A DNA stretch of 51,056 nucleotides, from positions 1 to 51,056 of the forward strand of contig JANWKZ010000229.1 of NCBI GenBank assembly GCA_025451115.1, read 5' to 3'. The first letter of the stretch is position 1. Every line of letters begins with the position of its first letter. Positions 40,265-47,639 of this stretch are shown here, one piece after another. A program made the position numbers and the translations under genes. The DNA comes from Bacteroidia bacterium. GTDB lineage: Bacteria; Bacteroidota; Bacteroidia; B-17B0; Aurantibacillaceae. The notes under the pieces are model-generated. The model did not search any database and was not told the DNA's origin. It saw nothing but the letters and a program-made list of their open reading frames with translations.

Positions 40265-41005
40265 ATGAAGATACTGGTAGCCATAAGCAATGTGCCCGAC
40301 ACAACCACCAAAATTGCTTTTTCAGATAACGATACAAAATTCAATACAGCCGGTGTACAGTTCATCATTAATCCTTATGATGAGTGGTACGCCCTGGTTC
40401 GCGCCCTCGAATTAAAAGAGACCGGAAAAGCCCAAACTGTTACATTATTCCACGTAGGATTGCCCGATAGCGAAGCTACCATCCGTAAAGGACTGGCTTT
40501 AGGGGCCGACGACGCAGTTCGTGTAAACGCTGAGGGTCCTGATGCATTTTTTGTGGCTTCAGAGATCGCTAAATATGCAAAAGAGAATGGCTACGAGCTT
40601 ATTTTGGTTGGAAAAGAGACCATCAATTACAACGGGTCTTCAGTAGGCGGAATGATTGCCGGAATTCTCGATCATCCTTTCGTTTCATTGGCCACAAAAC
40701 TCGAAATGAACGGATCTACCGCTACGGTTGAGCACGATGTGGATGGCGGAACGCAGGTTGTAGAATGTGCGGCGCCAATGGTAATTTCGTGTGCTAAGGG
40801 AATGGCAGAACAGCGCATCCCCAATATGCGCGGTATCATGGCAGCCCGTACAAAACCTATTAAAGTTGTGGAAGCAAGCAGCTCTGCACTTACCGGAATT
40901 AAGTCGTTTGCTTTAACTCCCGGTCGCACAACCTGCAAATTTATCGATCCTTCGAATGTAGAAGAACTTGTAAATCTCCTTCACAACGAAGCAAAAGTTA
41001 TCTAA
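40265..41005 (+). CDS. etfB: Electron transfer flavoprotein, beta subunit
   Basis: 246 residues. 'MKILVAISNVPDTTTKIAFS', 'INPYDEWYALVRALELKETG' and 'LALGADDAVRV' with 'YELILVGKETINYNGSSVGG' are ETF-beta motifs (AMP-binding subunit). With EtfA it carries electrons from acyl-CoA dehydrogenases to the ETF:quinone oxidoreductase. First gene of etfBA, 21 bases before etfA. Confidence 0.95.
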   Translation: MKILVAISNVPDTTTKIAFSDNDTKFNTAGVQFIINPYDEWYALVRALELKETGKAQTVTLFHVGLPDSEATIRKGLALGADDAVRVNAEGPDAFFVASEIAKYAKENGYELILVGKETINYNGSSVGGMIAGILDHPFVSLATKLEMNGSTATVEHDVDGGTQVVECAAPMVISCAKGMAEQRIPNMRGIMAARTKPIKVVEASSSALTGIKSFALTPGRTTCKFIDPSNVEELVNLLHNEAKVI

Positions 41006-41026
41006 GAATATTTTAAAAAATCAAGC

Positions 41027-42007
41027 ATGTCTGTTTTAGTATACATAGAGACCGGAAAAGGAAAAGTAAAGAAAGCTTCGTTGGAGGCCACTAATTACGC
41101 CGCACAGATCGCAGGACAATTAGGCACTTCGGTAACCGCCATCGCGTTCAACGCGGAAGGCGCGCACCTCGAAGAAGTTGGTAAAGCCGGTGCGAAAAAG
41201 ATCCTCAACGTAAAAGGCGAGCAATATAAAACCCACGATCCTATCTACCTGGCTGCCGCTGTAGAACAAGCCGCCAAAGCCGAGGGAAGCAAAGTTATTG
41301 TGATGTCGTTCGATGTGACCGGAAAAGCTTTAGCACCTCGTTTATCGGGCAAATTAAAAGCCGGTTTAGTAGCGGGCGCAGTTGACTATCCTGCCATGAA
41401 CGGAAACACACTGGAAGTAAAAAAGAACGTTTTTTCCGGTAAAGCCACCGCGATCTATACTATCAATTCAGATGTAAAGATCCTTTCTTTAATGCCAAAC
41501 TCATTCCCTGTAAAACTGGGCGATAACGCAGCAAGCGTTACGGACTTTGCTGTTGATCTGGGAAGTGTTAGCTCCAAAATTGTCGTAAAAGAAACCAAGT
41601 CAACCAACACCGGCGGCATGATCCCATTGCCCGAAGCCGAGCTTGTTGTATCTGCCGGTCGTGGCCTAAAAGGTCCCGAGAACTGGGGATTGGTAGAAGA
41701 GCTTGCAAAAGTGATCGGTGCCACCACCGCCTGTTCTCGCCCCGTGGCCGACATGCACTGGAGACCGCACCACGAGCACGTAGGACAGACCGGTATCGCC
41801 ATCCGCCCTAACTTATACATTGCCATTGGTATCTCCGGCGCCATCCAGCACCTGGCCGGTGTGAACGGAAGCAAGACCATTGTTGTGATCAATACCGATA
41901 AGGAGGCTCCCTTCTTTAAATCGGCCGATTATGGCATTATTGGCGACGCTTTTGAGGTACTGCCCAAGCTTACCGAAGCCATAAAAAAATTAAAAGCAAG
42001 CAATTAA
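41027..42007 (+). CDS. etfA: Electron transfer flavoprotein, alpha subunit
   Basis: 326 residues. The C-terminal FAD domain has 'LVVSAGRGLKGPENWGLVEE', 'ACSRPVADMHWRPHHEHVGQ', 'TGIAIRPNLYIAIGISGAIQ' and 'VVINTDKEAPFFKSADYGII', the ETF-alpha FAD-binding signature. It forms the heterodimer with EtfB. A bifunctional-nuclease gene follows 30 bases downstream and may be co-transcribed. Confidence 0.96.
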   Translation: MSVLVYIETGKGKVKKASLEATNYAAQIAGQLGTSVTAIAFNAEGAHLEEVGKAGAKKILNVKGEQYKTHDPIYLAAAVEQAAKAEGSKVIVMSFDVTGKALAPRLSGKLKAGLVAGAVDYPAMNGNTLEVKKNVFSGKATAIYTINSDVKILSLMPNSFPVKLGDNAASVTDFAVDLGSVSSKIVVKETKSTNTGGMIPLPEAELVVSAGRGLKGPENWGLVEELAKVIGATTACSRPVADMHWRPHHEHVGQTGIAIRPNLYIAIGISGAIQHLAGVNGSKTIVVINTDKEAPFFKSADYGIIGDAFEVLPKLTEAIKKLKASN

Positions 42008-42037
42008 AAAAATCGTAAATTAGGTGGCTCAGTTTCA

Positions 42038-42646
42038 ATGAAGAAGGTTCAGCTCGATATTGTAGGATTAAGTTACAGTCAAACCCAAACCGGTGCTTAT
42101 GCCCTGGTGCTTGGCGAAGTAAGCGGGAAGCGCAGGCTGCCTATCATCATCGGGGCATTTGAGGCGCAGGCCATCGCTATAGAGCTGGAAAAAATGACGC
42201 CCAGCCGTCCGCTCACACACGATCTTTTCAAGACCTTTGCCGAGACCTTTAACGTGAACGTTACCGAGGTGATCATCTACAACCTGGTGGAAGGTATTTT
42301 CTACGCCAAACTGATCTGCAACGATGGCACACAGGATTATGAAATAGACGCTCGTACCAGCGATGCTATTGCTTTGGCTGTACGTTTCGCCTGCCCTGTT
42401 TTCACTTACGAATTTATCCTGTCTACCGCCGGCATCATTTTAGAGGACGACGCTTCTGCCGGTACAGCTTCTGAGACAGAAGCAGCCGAAGAACACGCTA
42501 TTAAAAGCGGCGGAAGCGACGATAACGAGTATCACAACAAAAGCACCGAAGAACTCAAGACCATGCTCCAAACAGCATTGGACGACGAGCAATATGAATT
42601 GGCTTCAAAGATCCGCGACGAGCTGAACAACCGCAAGCAGTCTTAA
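42038..42646 (+). CDS. Bifunctional nuclease (DUF151) with UvrB/UvrC (UVR) motif
   Basis: 202 residues. The DUF151/BFN domain (about 1-130) has 'LPIIIGAFEAQAIAIELEKM', 'PLTHDLFKTFAETF' and 'DARTSDAIALAVRFACPVF'. A C-terminal UVR-like helix pair (about 165-202, 'LKTMLQTALDDEQYELASKI') follows an acidic linker. BFN proteins have DNase/RNase activity in plants; the bacterial role is unclear. Third gene after etfBA; its stop overlaps that of the convergent TPR gene by 4 bases. Confidence 0.9.
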   Translation: MKKVQLDIVGLSYSQTQTGAYALVLGEVSGKRRLPIIIGAFEAQAIAIELEKMTPSRPLTHDLFKTFAETFNVNVTEVIIYNLVEGIFYAKLICNDGTQDYEIDARTSDAIALAVRFACPVFTYEFILSTAGIILEDDASAGTASETEAAEEHAIKSGGSDDNEYHNKSTEELKTMLQTALDDEQYELASKIRDELNNRKQS

Positions 42647-44214
42647 CCCGCAGCCCTTAATCTTTTTAAATGTTTAGCAATGTAACTTTCGCTGGGTATC
42701 AGTGATCGCTGTATCCTCCTGGCGTAGTAAATGCTATCCATAATTTCCTTCTGTTTTTCTTCTACAACAGCCTTTTGCAATAATACCTCCTGGCGTTGTA
42801 TTTCAATGATCTTCCTTTGTTTGTTGGTCACCACAAACCGGTTCACCATAAATAGGGCGAATAGTCCAACCAGGCCCAGTCCGCCGTATAAAACCCTTCG
42901 CTGTGTCTTCTCACTTTTGAATTGAGCCTGTGCGATCTTTTTCTCTTCCCCGGCTTTTACGCTGTCTGCCGCCGCTTTCTTCCCGTATTCAAACTGCATC
43001 TCGCTCCGCAAAATGGAACGCCGGCTTACGTCGTTATCCAGGCTGTCGCGATAAATAATGTTCTTTTCCATGTACTCAAGCGCACGGGTATAGTTCCCTT
43101 TTGCCTTATATATTACGGCCAACTGGGCGTAGGTATCGCGCAAAGTGCCCGTCAGGTTTTCCTTAATTGCGTCAGGTAGATTAGCGAGATTCATCCGAAG
43201 GCATTCATCGTATTCTTTCAGATCGAAATATACGTCGGGTATCAAGGCTCTTGAACTTACAATACCATCACGGCTCCCGGAAGAAGCAAATTCCTTTATA
43301 GATCGATGAAGGACCCATAGTGCCGAATCATGTTTTCCAAGATTGATATACACGTGCCCCAGGCCATTGAGCACAATGCCGCTTCCATAACTATCCATCA
43401 GATCCTCATTCATTGCAAGGCTTTCCCTGTATAGCTTTAATGCCTCTTGTGCCTGACCCATACGCTCGTGGTTGGCAGCTCTGTTGGTAATGACCTGCGC
43501 GCTAAGTATGCCTTGCCCAAGCTCCCTGTACATATCCCCCGCCTTCTTATACTCCTCATTTGACCTGGAGTAATTACCGGTGTTCGAATAAGAGATGCCC
43601 AGGTTATTGTGTGAGTTGGCTATGAGTTGAAGGTCGTTCTCCGCTTCAGCCTTGGCCAGGCTCGCCAGGTGAAACTCTACAGCCTTGTCATAGAACTCCA
43701 TTTTTTGGTATGCATTTCCAATGTTTCCCAGTGCATAGGCCACGCCCAGGTTATCTTTCATTAGAGCGGCCCACGCGGCACTTTTTTTATTCATCTCAAT
43801 AGCCTCCGGAAATTTTCCCAACCGGTCCATAATATTTCCGAGGTTGAGGTAGGCAGACGATATGCCTATCGTGTCGTGGGCTTTTGTGCTCCAGTGTAAA
43901 GCAAGGTCTGTAAAATACCTTGCACTGTCTATCGTAGCATACAATTGATGTATAGCGCCAAGCCTGCGGTAAGCTTCGCCCATTATACGCGCATCGCCGG
44001 CCTTTTTCGAGAGTTGCAGCGCACGTTGGGCAAAAAGCAGGGCTGAATCCGCATTCCGATATAAAAAATTCTTCGCCAGGGCTGAGTTTGCCAATGCCTG
44101 CGCATGTGGGTCGCCGCTGGTACCGCCGGCTACTTTCAATAATGAATCTAAATTATTTTGTGCCGGCAGGATGTGCCAAACGAAAAGACATAGTATGATG
44201 AGTGTCTTCTTCAA
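42643..44214 (-). CDS. TPR/membrane/coiled-coil protein ending in a SpoIIE-type linker (copy 2)
   Basis: 523 residues from a TTG start at 44214 that overlaps the upstream TGA stop (TTGA), i.e. coupled translation. A signal peptide (about 1-19, 'LFVWHILPAQ') precedes about seven TPRs (about 35-375, e.g. 'AYLNLGNIMDRLGKFPEAIE'), one transmembrane helix (about 440-462), a basic coiled coil and the tail 'EEKQKEIMDSIYYARRIQRS' then LIPSESYIAKHLKRLRAAG and stop. The tail is the linker that precedes SpoIIE phosphatase domains in the proteins at 19499 and 29418, but no phosphatase follows. Paralogue of the upstream gene. Confidence 0.85.
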   Translation of the reverse strand: MKKTLIILCLFVWHILPAQNNLDSLLKVAGGTSGDPHAQALANSALAKNFLYRNADSALLFAQRALQLSKKAGDARIMGEAYRRLGAIHQLYATIDSARYFTDLALHWSTKAHDTIGISSAYLNLGNIMDRLGKFPEAIEMNKKSAAWAALMKDNLGVAYALGNIGNAYQKMEFYDKAVEFHLASLAKAEAENDLQLIANSHNNLGISYSNTGNYSRSNEEYKKAGDMYRELGQGILSAQVITNRAANHERMGQAQEALKLYRESLAMNEDLMDSYGSGIVLNGLGHVYINLGKHDSALWVLHRSIKEFASSGSRDGIVSSRALIPDVYFDLKEYDECLRMNLANLPDAIKENLTGTLRDTYAQLAVIYKAKGNYTRALEYMEKNIIYRDSLDNDVSRRSILRSEMQFEYGKKAAADSVKAGEEKKIAQAQFKSEKTQRRVLYGGLGLVGLFALFMVNRFVVTNKQRKIIEIQRQEVLLQKAVVEEKQKEIMDSIYYARRIQRSLIPSESYIAKHLKRLRAAG

Positions 44215-45506
44215 GCGGTTCTTTTCTTCAATTGTTTTTCAATATAGCGCTCGCTGGTAATAAGTGCGCGTTGTATCCTGCGTGCATAATAAATGGAGTC
44301 AAGTATCTCTTTCTGCTTTTCTTCCACAACATGTTTTTGTTGTTCCACTTCCCGCTTTTGCACCTCGATCACTTTCTTTTGTCTATGGGTCACTCTAAAC
44401 CTATTCACCATAAAAACGGCAAAAAGGGCAACCAAAGCAAGTCCACCGTAAAGCGCGTACCGTTGCGTTTGTTCGTGTTGCAGTTGCACCTGTACTACTT
44501 TTTTCTCTTCGGCAGTGCGCACAGAGTCAGCCGTGGCCTTTTTCTCGTATTCGTATTTTAACTGCGACTTGATACTTGCTTTTTTGTTCGACTCGCGGTT
44601 CAGGCTGTCGTGCATCTGGATATAGATCTCGTAATTGACAAGTGCCTCTTTGGCATTCCCCGTTATTTTATAAATGGAATAAAGGATCTTGGCCGAACTG
44701 CGGATCTTGTGTGGTTGGTTCAGTTCACGACTTATCCGCATAGCTTCGAGACCAGCTTCTATGGCCTCTTTTTGTTTCCCGGCACGAATATACACGTGAG
44801 CGAGGTTGGTAAGCGAAGCGGCCATCCCGCTTCTGTCGTGCATTATTTTTCTCAACGGAATGCTTGCCTTGAAATATTTTTCGGCTTCATCGAATTTTCC
44901 GGTGAGATAATAGAATGTGCCGAGGTTATTCAGCGACATCGCTATCCCAAAAGTATCTTTGATCGCATCGCGGATATTTTTACTTGCAGAAAAATATACA
45001 AGTGCAGAGTCATACATTTTTTTGTTCTGGAAAACGTGGGCCATGTTATTCAGCGCATCCGACTCGCCTTGTTTATCCTTTACTGATCGCAGAAGATCCA
45101 GGCCCTGCCGATAATACTTAAATGCGTTATCTACATCGCCCGAGGCTTCATGGATCTGGGCCAGGTCGTTCATGGAAGCCGCCCGCATTTGAGGATCACC
45201 AATAGCTTCAGCTATTTTTAAACTTTGCTCAAAGTAACCAATGGCCCTGGCAAAATCGCCGAAACGATCATAGGCCTGCCCAAGGTTCACAAGTGCCTGT
45301 CCTTTCAGGAGTTGGTAGGAACGGGTAGATTTTCCTTCTAACGTTTTTACTACGGATTCACTGAGATAAATGGATGAATCGGGATTTACATCCAACAGGT
45401 ATATCGCTCTTTGGTTCTGCGCCTTTAATTGTGTGGTATCCTGGGCTTGCACCTTTACGAAAAGGCATACCAGGATGGCGCAAAATATGCAAACCGAATG
45501 TCTCAA
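44211..45506 (-). CDS. TPR/membrane/coiled-coil protein ending in a SpoIIE-type linker (copy 1)
   Basis: 431 residues from a TTG start at 45506 (a TATCTTG element lies 7 bases upstream). Signal peptide about 1-21 ('AILVCLFVKVQAQ'), about six TPRs (about 35-290), one transmembrane helix (about 347-366), a coiled coil and the tail 'EEKQKEILDSIYYARRIQRA' then LITSERYIEKQLKKRTA and stop. It shares the C-terminal 90 residues closely with the downstream gene, the result of tandem duplication. The periplasmic TPRs would bind a partner and the cytoplasmic tail would act as output. Function unknown. Confidence 0.85.
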   Translation of the reverse strand: MRHSVCIFCAILVCLFVKVQAQDTTQLKAQNQRAIYLLDVNPDSSIYLSESVVKTLEGKSTRSYQLLKGQALVNLGQAYDRFGDFARAIGYFEQSLKIAEAIGDPQMRAASMNDLAQIHEASGDVDNAFKYYRQGLDLLRSVKDKQGESDALNNMAHVFQNKKMYDSALVYFSASKNIRDAIKDTFGIAMSLNNLGTFYYLTGKFDEAEKYFKASIPLRKIMHDRSGMAASLTNLAHVYIRAGKQKEAIEAGLEAMRISRELNQPHKIRSSAKILYSIYKITGNAKEALVNYEIYIQMHDSLNRESNKKASIKSQLKYEYEKKATADSVRTAEEKKVVQVQLQHEQTQRYALYGGLALVALFAVFMVNRFRVTHRQKKVIEVQKREVEQQKHVVEEKQKEILDSIYYARRIQRALITSERYIEKQLKKRTA

Positions 45507-45579
45507 GATACAGCAAGATAGTAAATTTTAAAGCGTCTGTCGAAGAACCCAGTTTAATTTAATTTCTTAAGGCAGTTCA

Positions 45580-45610
45580 TTTGGGAGACACGCCGTTCTT
45601 TGTAATTTTA
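45580..45610 (+). promoter_or_regulatory. Promoter of the dioxygenase operon (TTTG-N19-TAATTTTA)
   Basis: TTTG (45580-45583) and TAATTTTA (45603-45610) are 19 bases apart, and the ATG follows after only 4 bases, so the mRNA should be leaderless. Confidence 0.7.
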
Positions 45611-45614
45611 TTGT

Positions 45615-46496
45615 ATGAAACGCAGGGAATTCGTAAAAAATTCGCTCCTTAGTATCGCCGCTATGACATCCTTAAAAGACCTTCATAAATTATCTGATTC
45701 TTTCCCGGTTACCGAAGAGAAAATGCCCGTTCTGTTTGTGGGACACGGCAATCCCATGAACGCGATCGAAGAGAACGAGTTCAGTAAAAAGTGGGAAGCA
45801 ATGGGAAAAGAACTTGTTAAGCCCACTGCCATTCTCTGTATTTCTGCACACTGGGAAACGCGGGGTACTTTTGTTACCGCAATGGAAAAACCGCGGACCA
45901 TTCATGATTTCGGCGGCTTTCCGCAGGAGCTTTTTGATGTTCAGTACCCCGCTCCGGGGAATCCTGAGCTCGCCCAAACCATAAAACAGGAAATAAAGAA
46001 AACTGAACTAGGGCTCAATCAAGATTGGGGATTGGATCATGGCTCCTGGAGTGTGATAAGAAAGATCTATCCGAAGGCAGATATTCCGGTGCTGCAATTG
46101 AGTCTTGATTACACAAAACCTGCCCAATGGCACTACGATCTCGCAAAAGAACTGGCCGCATTACGAAAAAAAGGTGTTTTGATAGTAGGAAGCGGCAATA
46201 TGGTTCACAACCTGGGAATGGTGAACTGGAAAAACCTCAATGGTCCGGGTTACGACTGGGCCATAGAAATGAACGAGAAGTTCAAGAAGCTTATTACAGA
46301 AAACAATCACAAGGATCTCATCAATTACACATCTTTAGGCAAAGCGGCAGAGTTGGCGATTCCCAGCCCCGACCACTATCTACCCTTACTTTACACCCTT
46401 GCGTTAAAGGAAGAAAAGGATTCGATCAGTTTCTTTAATGATAAAACGTTGGCGGGCTCGCTTTCTATGACATCCGTAAAATTGCTACCTTCATAA
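45615..46496 (+). CDS. ygiD: Class III extradiol dioxygenase (DODA/YgiD-type) with Tat-like signal
   Basis: 293 residues. The LigB-type domain (about 35-293) has 'MPVLFVGHGNPMNAIEENEF', 'AILCISAHWETRG', 'YPAPGNPELAQ', 'DWGLDHGSWSVIRKIYPKAD' and 'VLIVGSGNMVHNLG', the His ligands and motifs of 4,5-DOPA-dioxygenase-like zinc/iron enzymes. Residues 1-20 (KRREFVKNSLLSIAAM) match a twin-arginine signal (RRxFxK), which the cytosolic YgiD lacks, so this form may be exported. Substrate unknown. First of three genes with a VOC and a DinB-like protein. Confidence 0.85.
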   Translation: MKRREFVKNSLLSIAAMTSLKDLHKLSDSFPVTEEKMPVLFVGHGNPMNAIEENEFSKKWEAMGKELVKPTAILCISAHWETRGTFVTAMEKPRTIHDFGGFPQELFDVQYPAPGNPELAQTIKQEIKKTELGLNQDWGLDHGSWSVIRKIYPKADIPVLQLSLDYTKPAQWHYDLAKELAALRKKGVLIVGSGNMVHNLGMVNWKNLNGPGYDWAIEMNEKFKKLITENNHKDLINYTSLGKAAELAIPSPDHYLPLLYTLALKEEKDSISFFNDKTLAGSLSMTSVKLLPS

Positions 46497-46507
46497 AAAT
46501 TTATCTC

Positions 46508-46915
46508 ATGGCAAAAAAAGTAACAGGCATAGGCGGCATTTTTTTTAAAAGCCAGGATCCTGAAAAAATGAAGGATTGGTACAACAAAAATTTAGGCATT
46601 CCCGCCGGGCCATACGGAGCAACCTTCGAATTCAGGCCCGTTGACAACCCGGAGAAAAAAGGAACAGTGGCATGGAATCCTTTTAAGCAGGAGACGAAGT
46701 ATTTCGAGCCTTCGAAAAAAGATTTCATGATCAATTACCGGGTGGAGAACATCGAGGAGCTTGTTACGGAATTGAAAAAAGCCGGTGTGACGATATGTGA
46801 TGAAATAGCGGCCTATGAATACGGCAAATTCGTACACATCCTCGATCCGGAGAATAATAAAATAGAATTATGGGAACCCATTGATGAATTTTTTACAGAG
46901 GAAAACAAAAAATAA
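46508..46915 (+). CDS. VOC/glyoxalase-superfamily protein
   Basis: 135 residues. 'GIGGIFFKSQDPEKMKDWYN' and 'LGIPAGPYGATFEFRP' then 'YRVENIEELVTELKKAGVTI' and 'GKFVHILDPENNKIELWEP' show the paired beta-alpha-beta-beta-beta VOC fold with the terminal metal-ligand Glu (IELWEP). Members include glyoxalases and antibiotic-resistance proteins; the substrate here is unknown. It begins 11 bases after the dioxygenase stop, and its stop overlaps the next start (TAATG). Confidence 0.85.
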   Translation: MAKKVTGIGGIFFKSQDPEKMKDWYNKNLGIPAGPYGATFEFRPVDNPEKKGTVAWNPFKQETKYFEPSKKDFMINYRVENIEELVTELKKAGVTICDEIAAYEYGKFVHILDPENNKIELWEPIDEFFTEENKK

Positions 46916-47409
46916 TGAACAAGGAATTCTTAGATAGCGTAACCAGGATCTTTTTGCAATATAAAAAGATGGCAGAGAAAGCCATGGAACAGGTTGAGCC
47001 CCAACAATTGTTCATCCAGGCTAACGATGATTCAAACAGCATGGCCATTGTGGTAAAGCACATGGCAGGCAATATGATCTCGCGCTGGACAGATTTCTTT
47101 ACTACCGACGGCGAAAAGCCCGACCGCAACCGCGACAGTGAGTTTGAGAACGATAGTAATGATAGAGCATTATTGATGAAGCGTTGGGAACAGGGCTGGA
47201 ATGTTTTTTTAGATACACTTACTTCCATAAAACCCGAAGACCTTTCGCGCACTATTTACATTCGTGGCGAAGCGCATACGGTTTTAGAGGCCATTAACCG
47301 CCAGATGGCGCATTATTCCTACCATGTGGGGCAAATTGTGTATTTGGCAAAAATGCTGAAAAGAACAGAATGGAATACGCTCTCCATTCCAAAAAAGAAA
47401 AAGAACTGA
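46915..47409 (+). CDS. DUF1572/DinB-like four-helix protein
   Basis: 164 residues, starting in the TAATG overlap with the VOC gene. Helical, with conserved metal-site-like histidines ('IVVKHMAGNMISRWTDFFTT' and 'INRQMAHYSYHVGQIVYLAK'), as in DUF1572/DinB-superfamily proteins. These are often thiol-dependent (bacillithiol or mycothiol) transferases or unknown metalloproteins. Probably one operon with the two preceding genes. The exact role is unknown. Confidence 0.85.
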   Translation: MNKEFLDSVTRIFLQYKKMAEKAMEQVEPQQLFIQANDDSNSMAIVVKHMAGNMISRWTDFFTTDGEKPDRNRDSEFENDSNDRALLMKRWEQGWNVFLDTLTSIKPEDLSRTIYIRGEAHTVLEAINRQMAHYSYHVGQIVYLAKMLKRTEWNTLSIPKKKKN

Positions 47410-47419
47410 TCGGGGCTTT

Positions 47420-47638
47420 TTAATATGTTCGGCGCGTTCTGTTACGTCTTAGTCTGCGAAGTTCGCTCTTGCTGTTGTGTCGCCTTAAAAAGTTCACTTT
47501 GATGATCAGTCTTACAAGCGACTGCTCGTAACATCTTCTCACTTCGGCGCCTTCCATGCTCTGCACGTAATTCTCAGAAAACAAATCACAATGATCTACA
47601 AGCCTTCTTTTCAGCTTGTACAGTTCCCGCTCACTCAC
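47420..47638 (-). CDS. Small basic hypothetical protein
   Basis: 72 residues from a GTG at 47638 placed just after the upstream T9SS gene stop; an ATG at 47677 would extend it by 13 residues inside that gene. The sequence is rich in Arg and Leu, helical ('VSERELYKLKRRLVDHCDLF', 'VRRCYEQSLVRLIIKVNFLR') and ends in an Arg-rich tail. No family recognised. It may be a genuine small nucleic-acid-binding protein or a spurious frame between convergent genes; no promoter or start signal supports it strongly. Confidence 0.35.
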   Translation of the reverse strand: MSERELYKLKRRLVDHCDLFSENYVQSMEGAEVRRCYEQSLVRLIIKVNFLRRHNSKSELRRLRRNRTRRTY

Positions 47639-47639
47639 A

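Noticed and set aside
42643-44214. The TPR gene as a frameshifted remnant of a TPR-SpoIIE fusion.
   Set aside because: No phosphatase-like sequence follows in any frame; the next gene (an intact nuclease on the other strand) overlaps the stop, and the paralogue ends at the same position.
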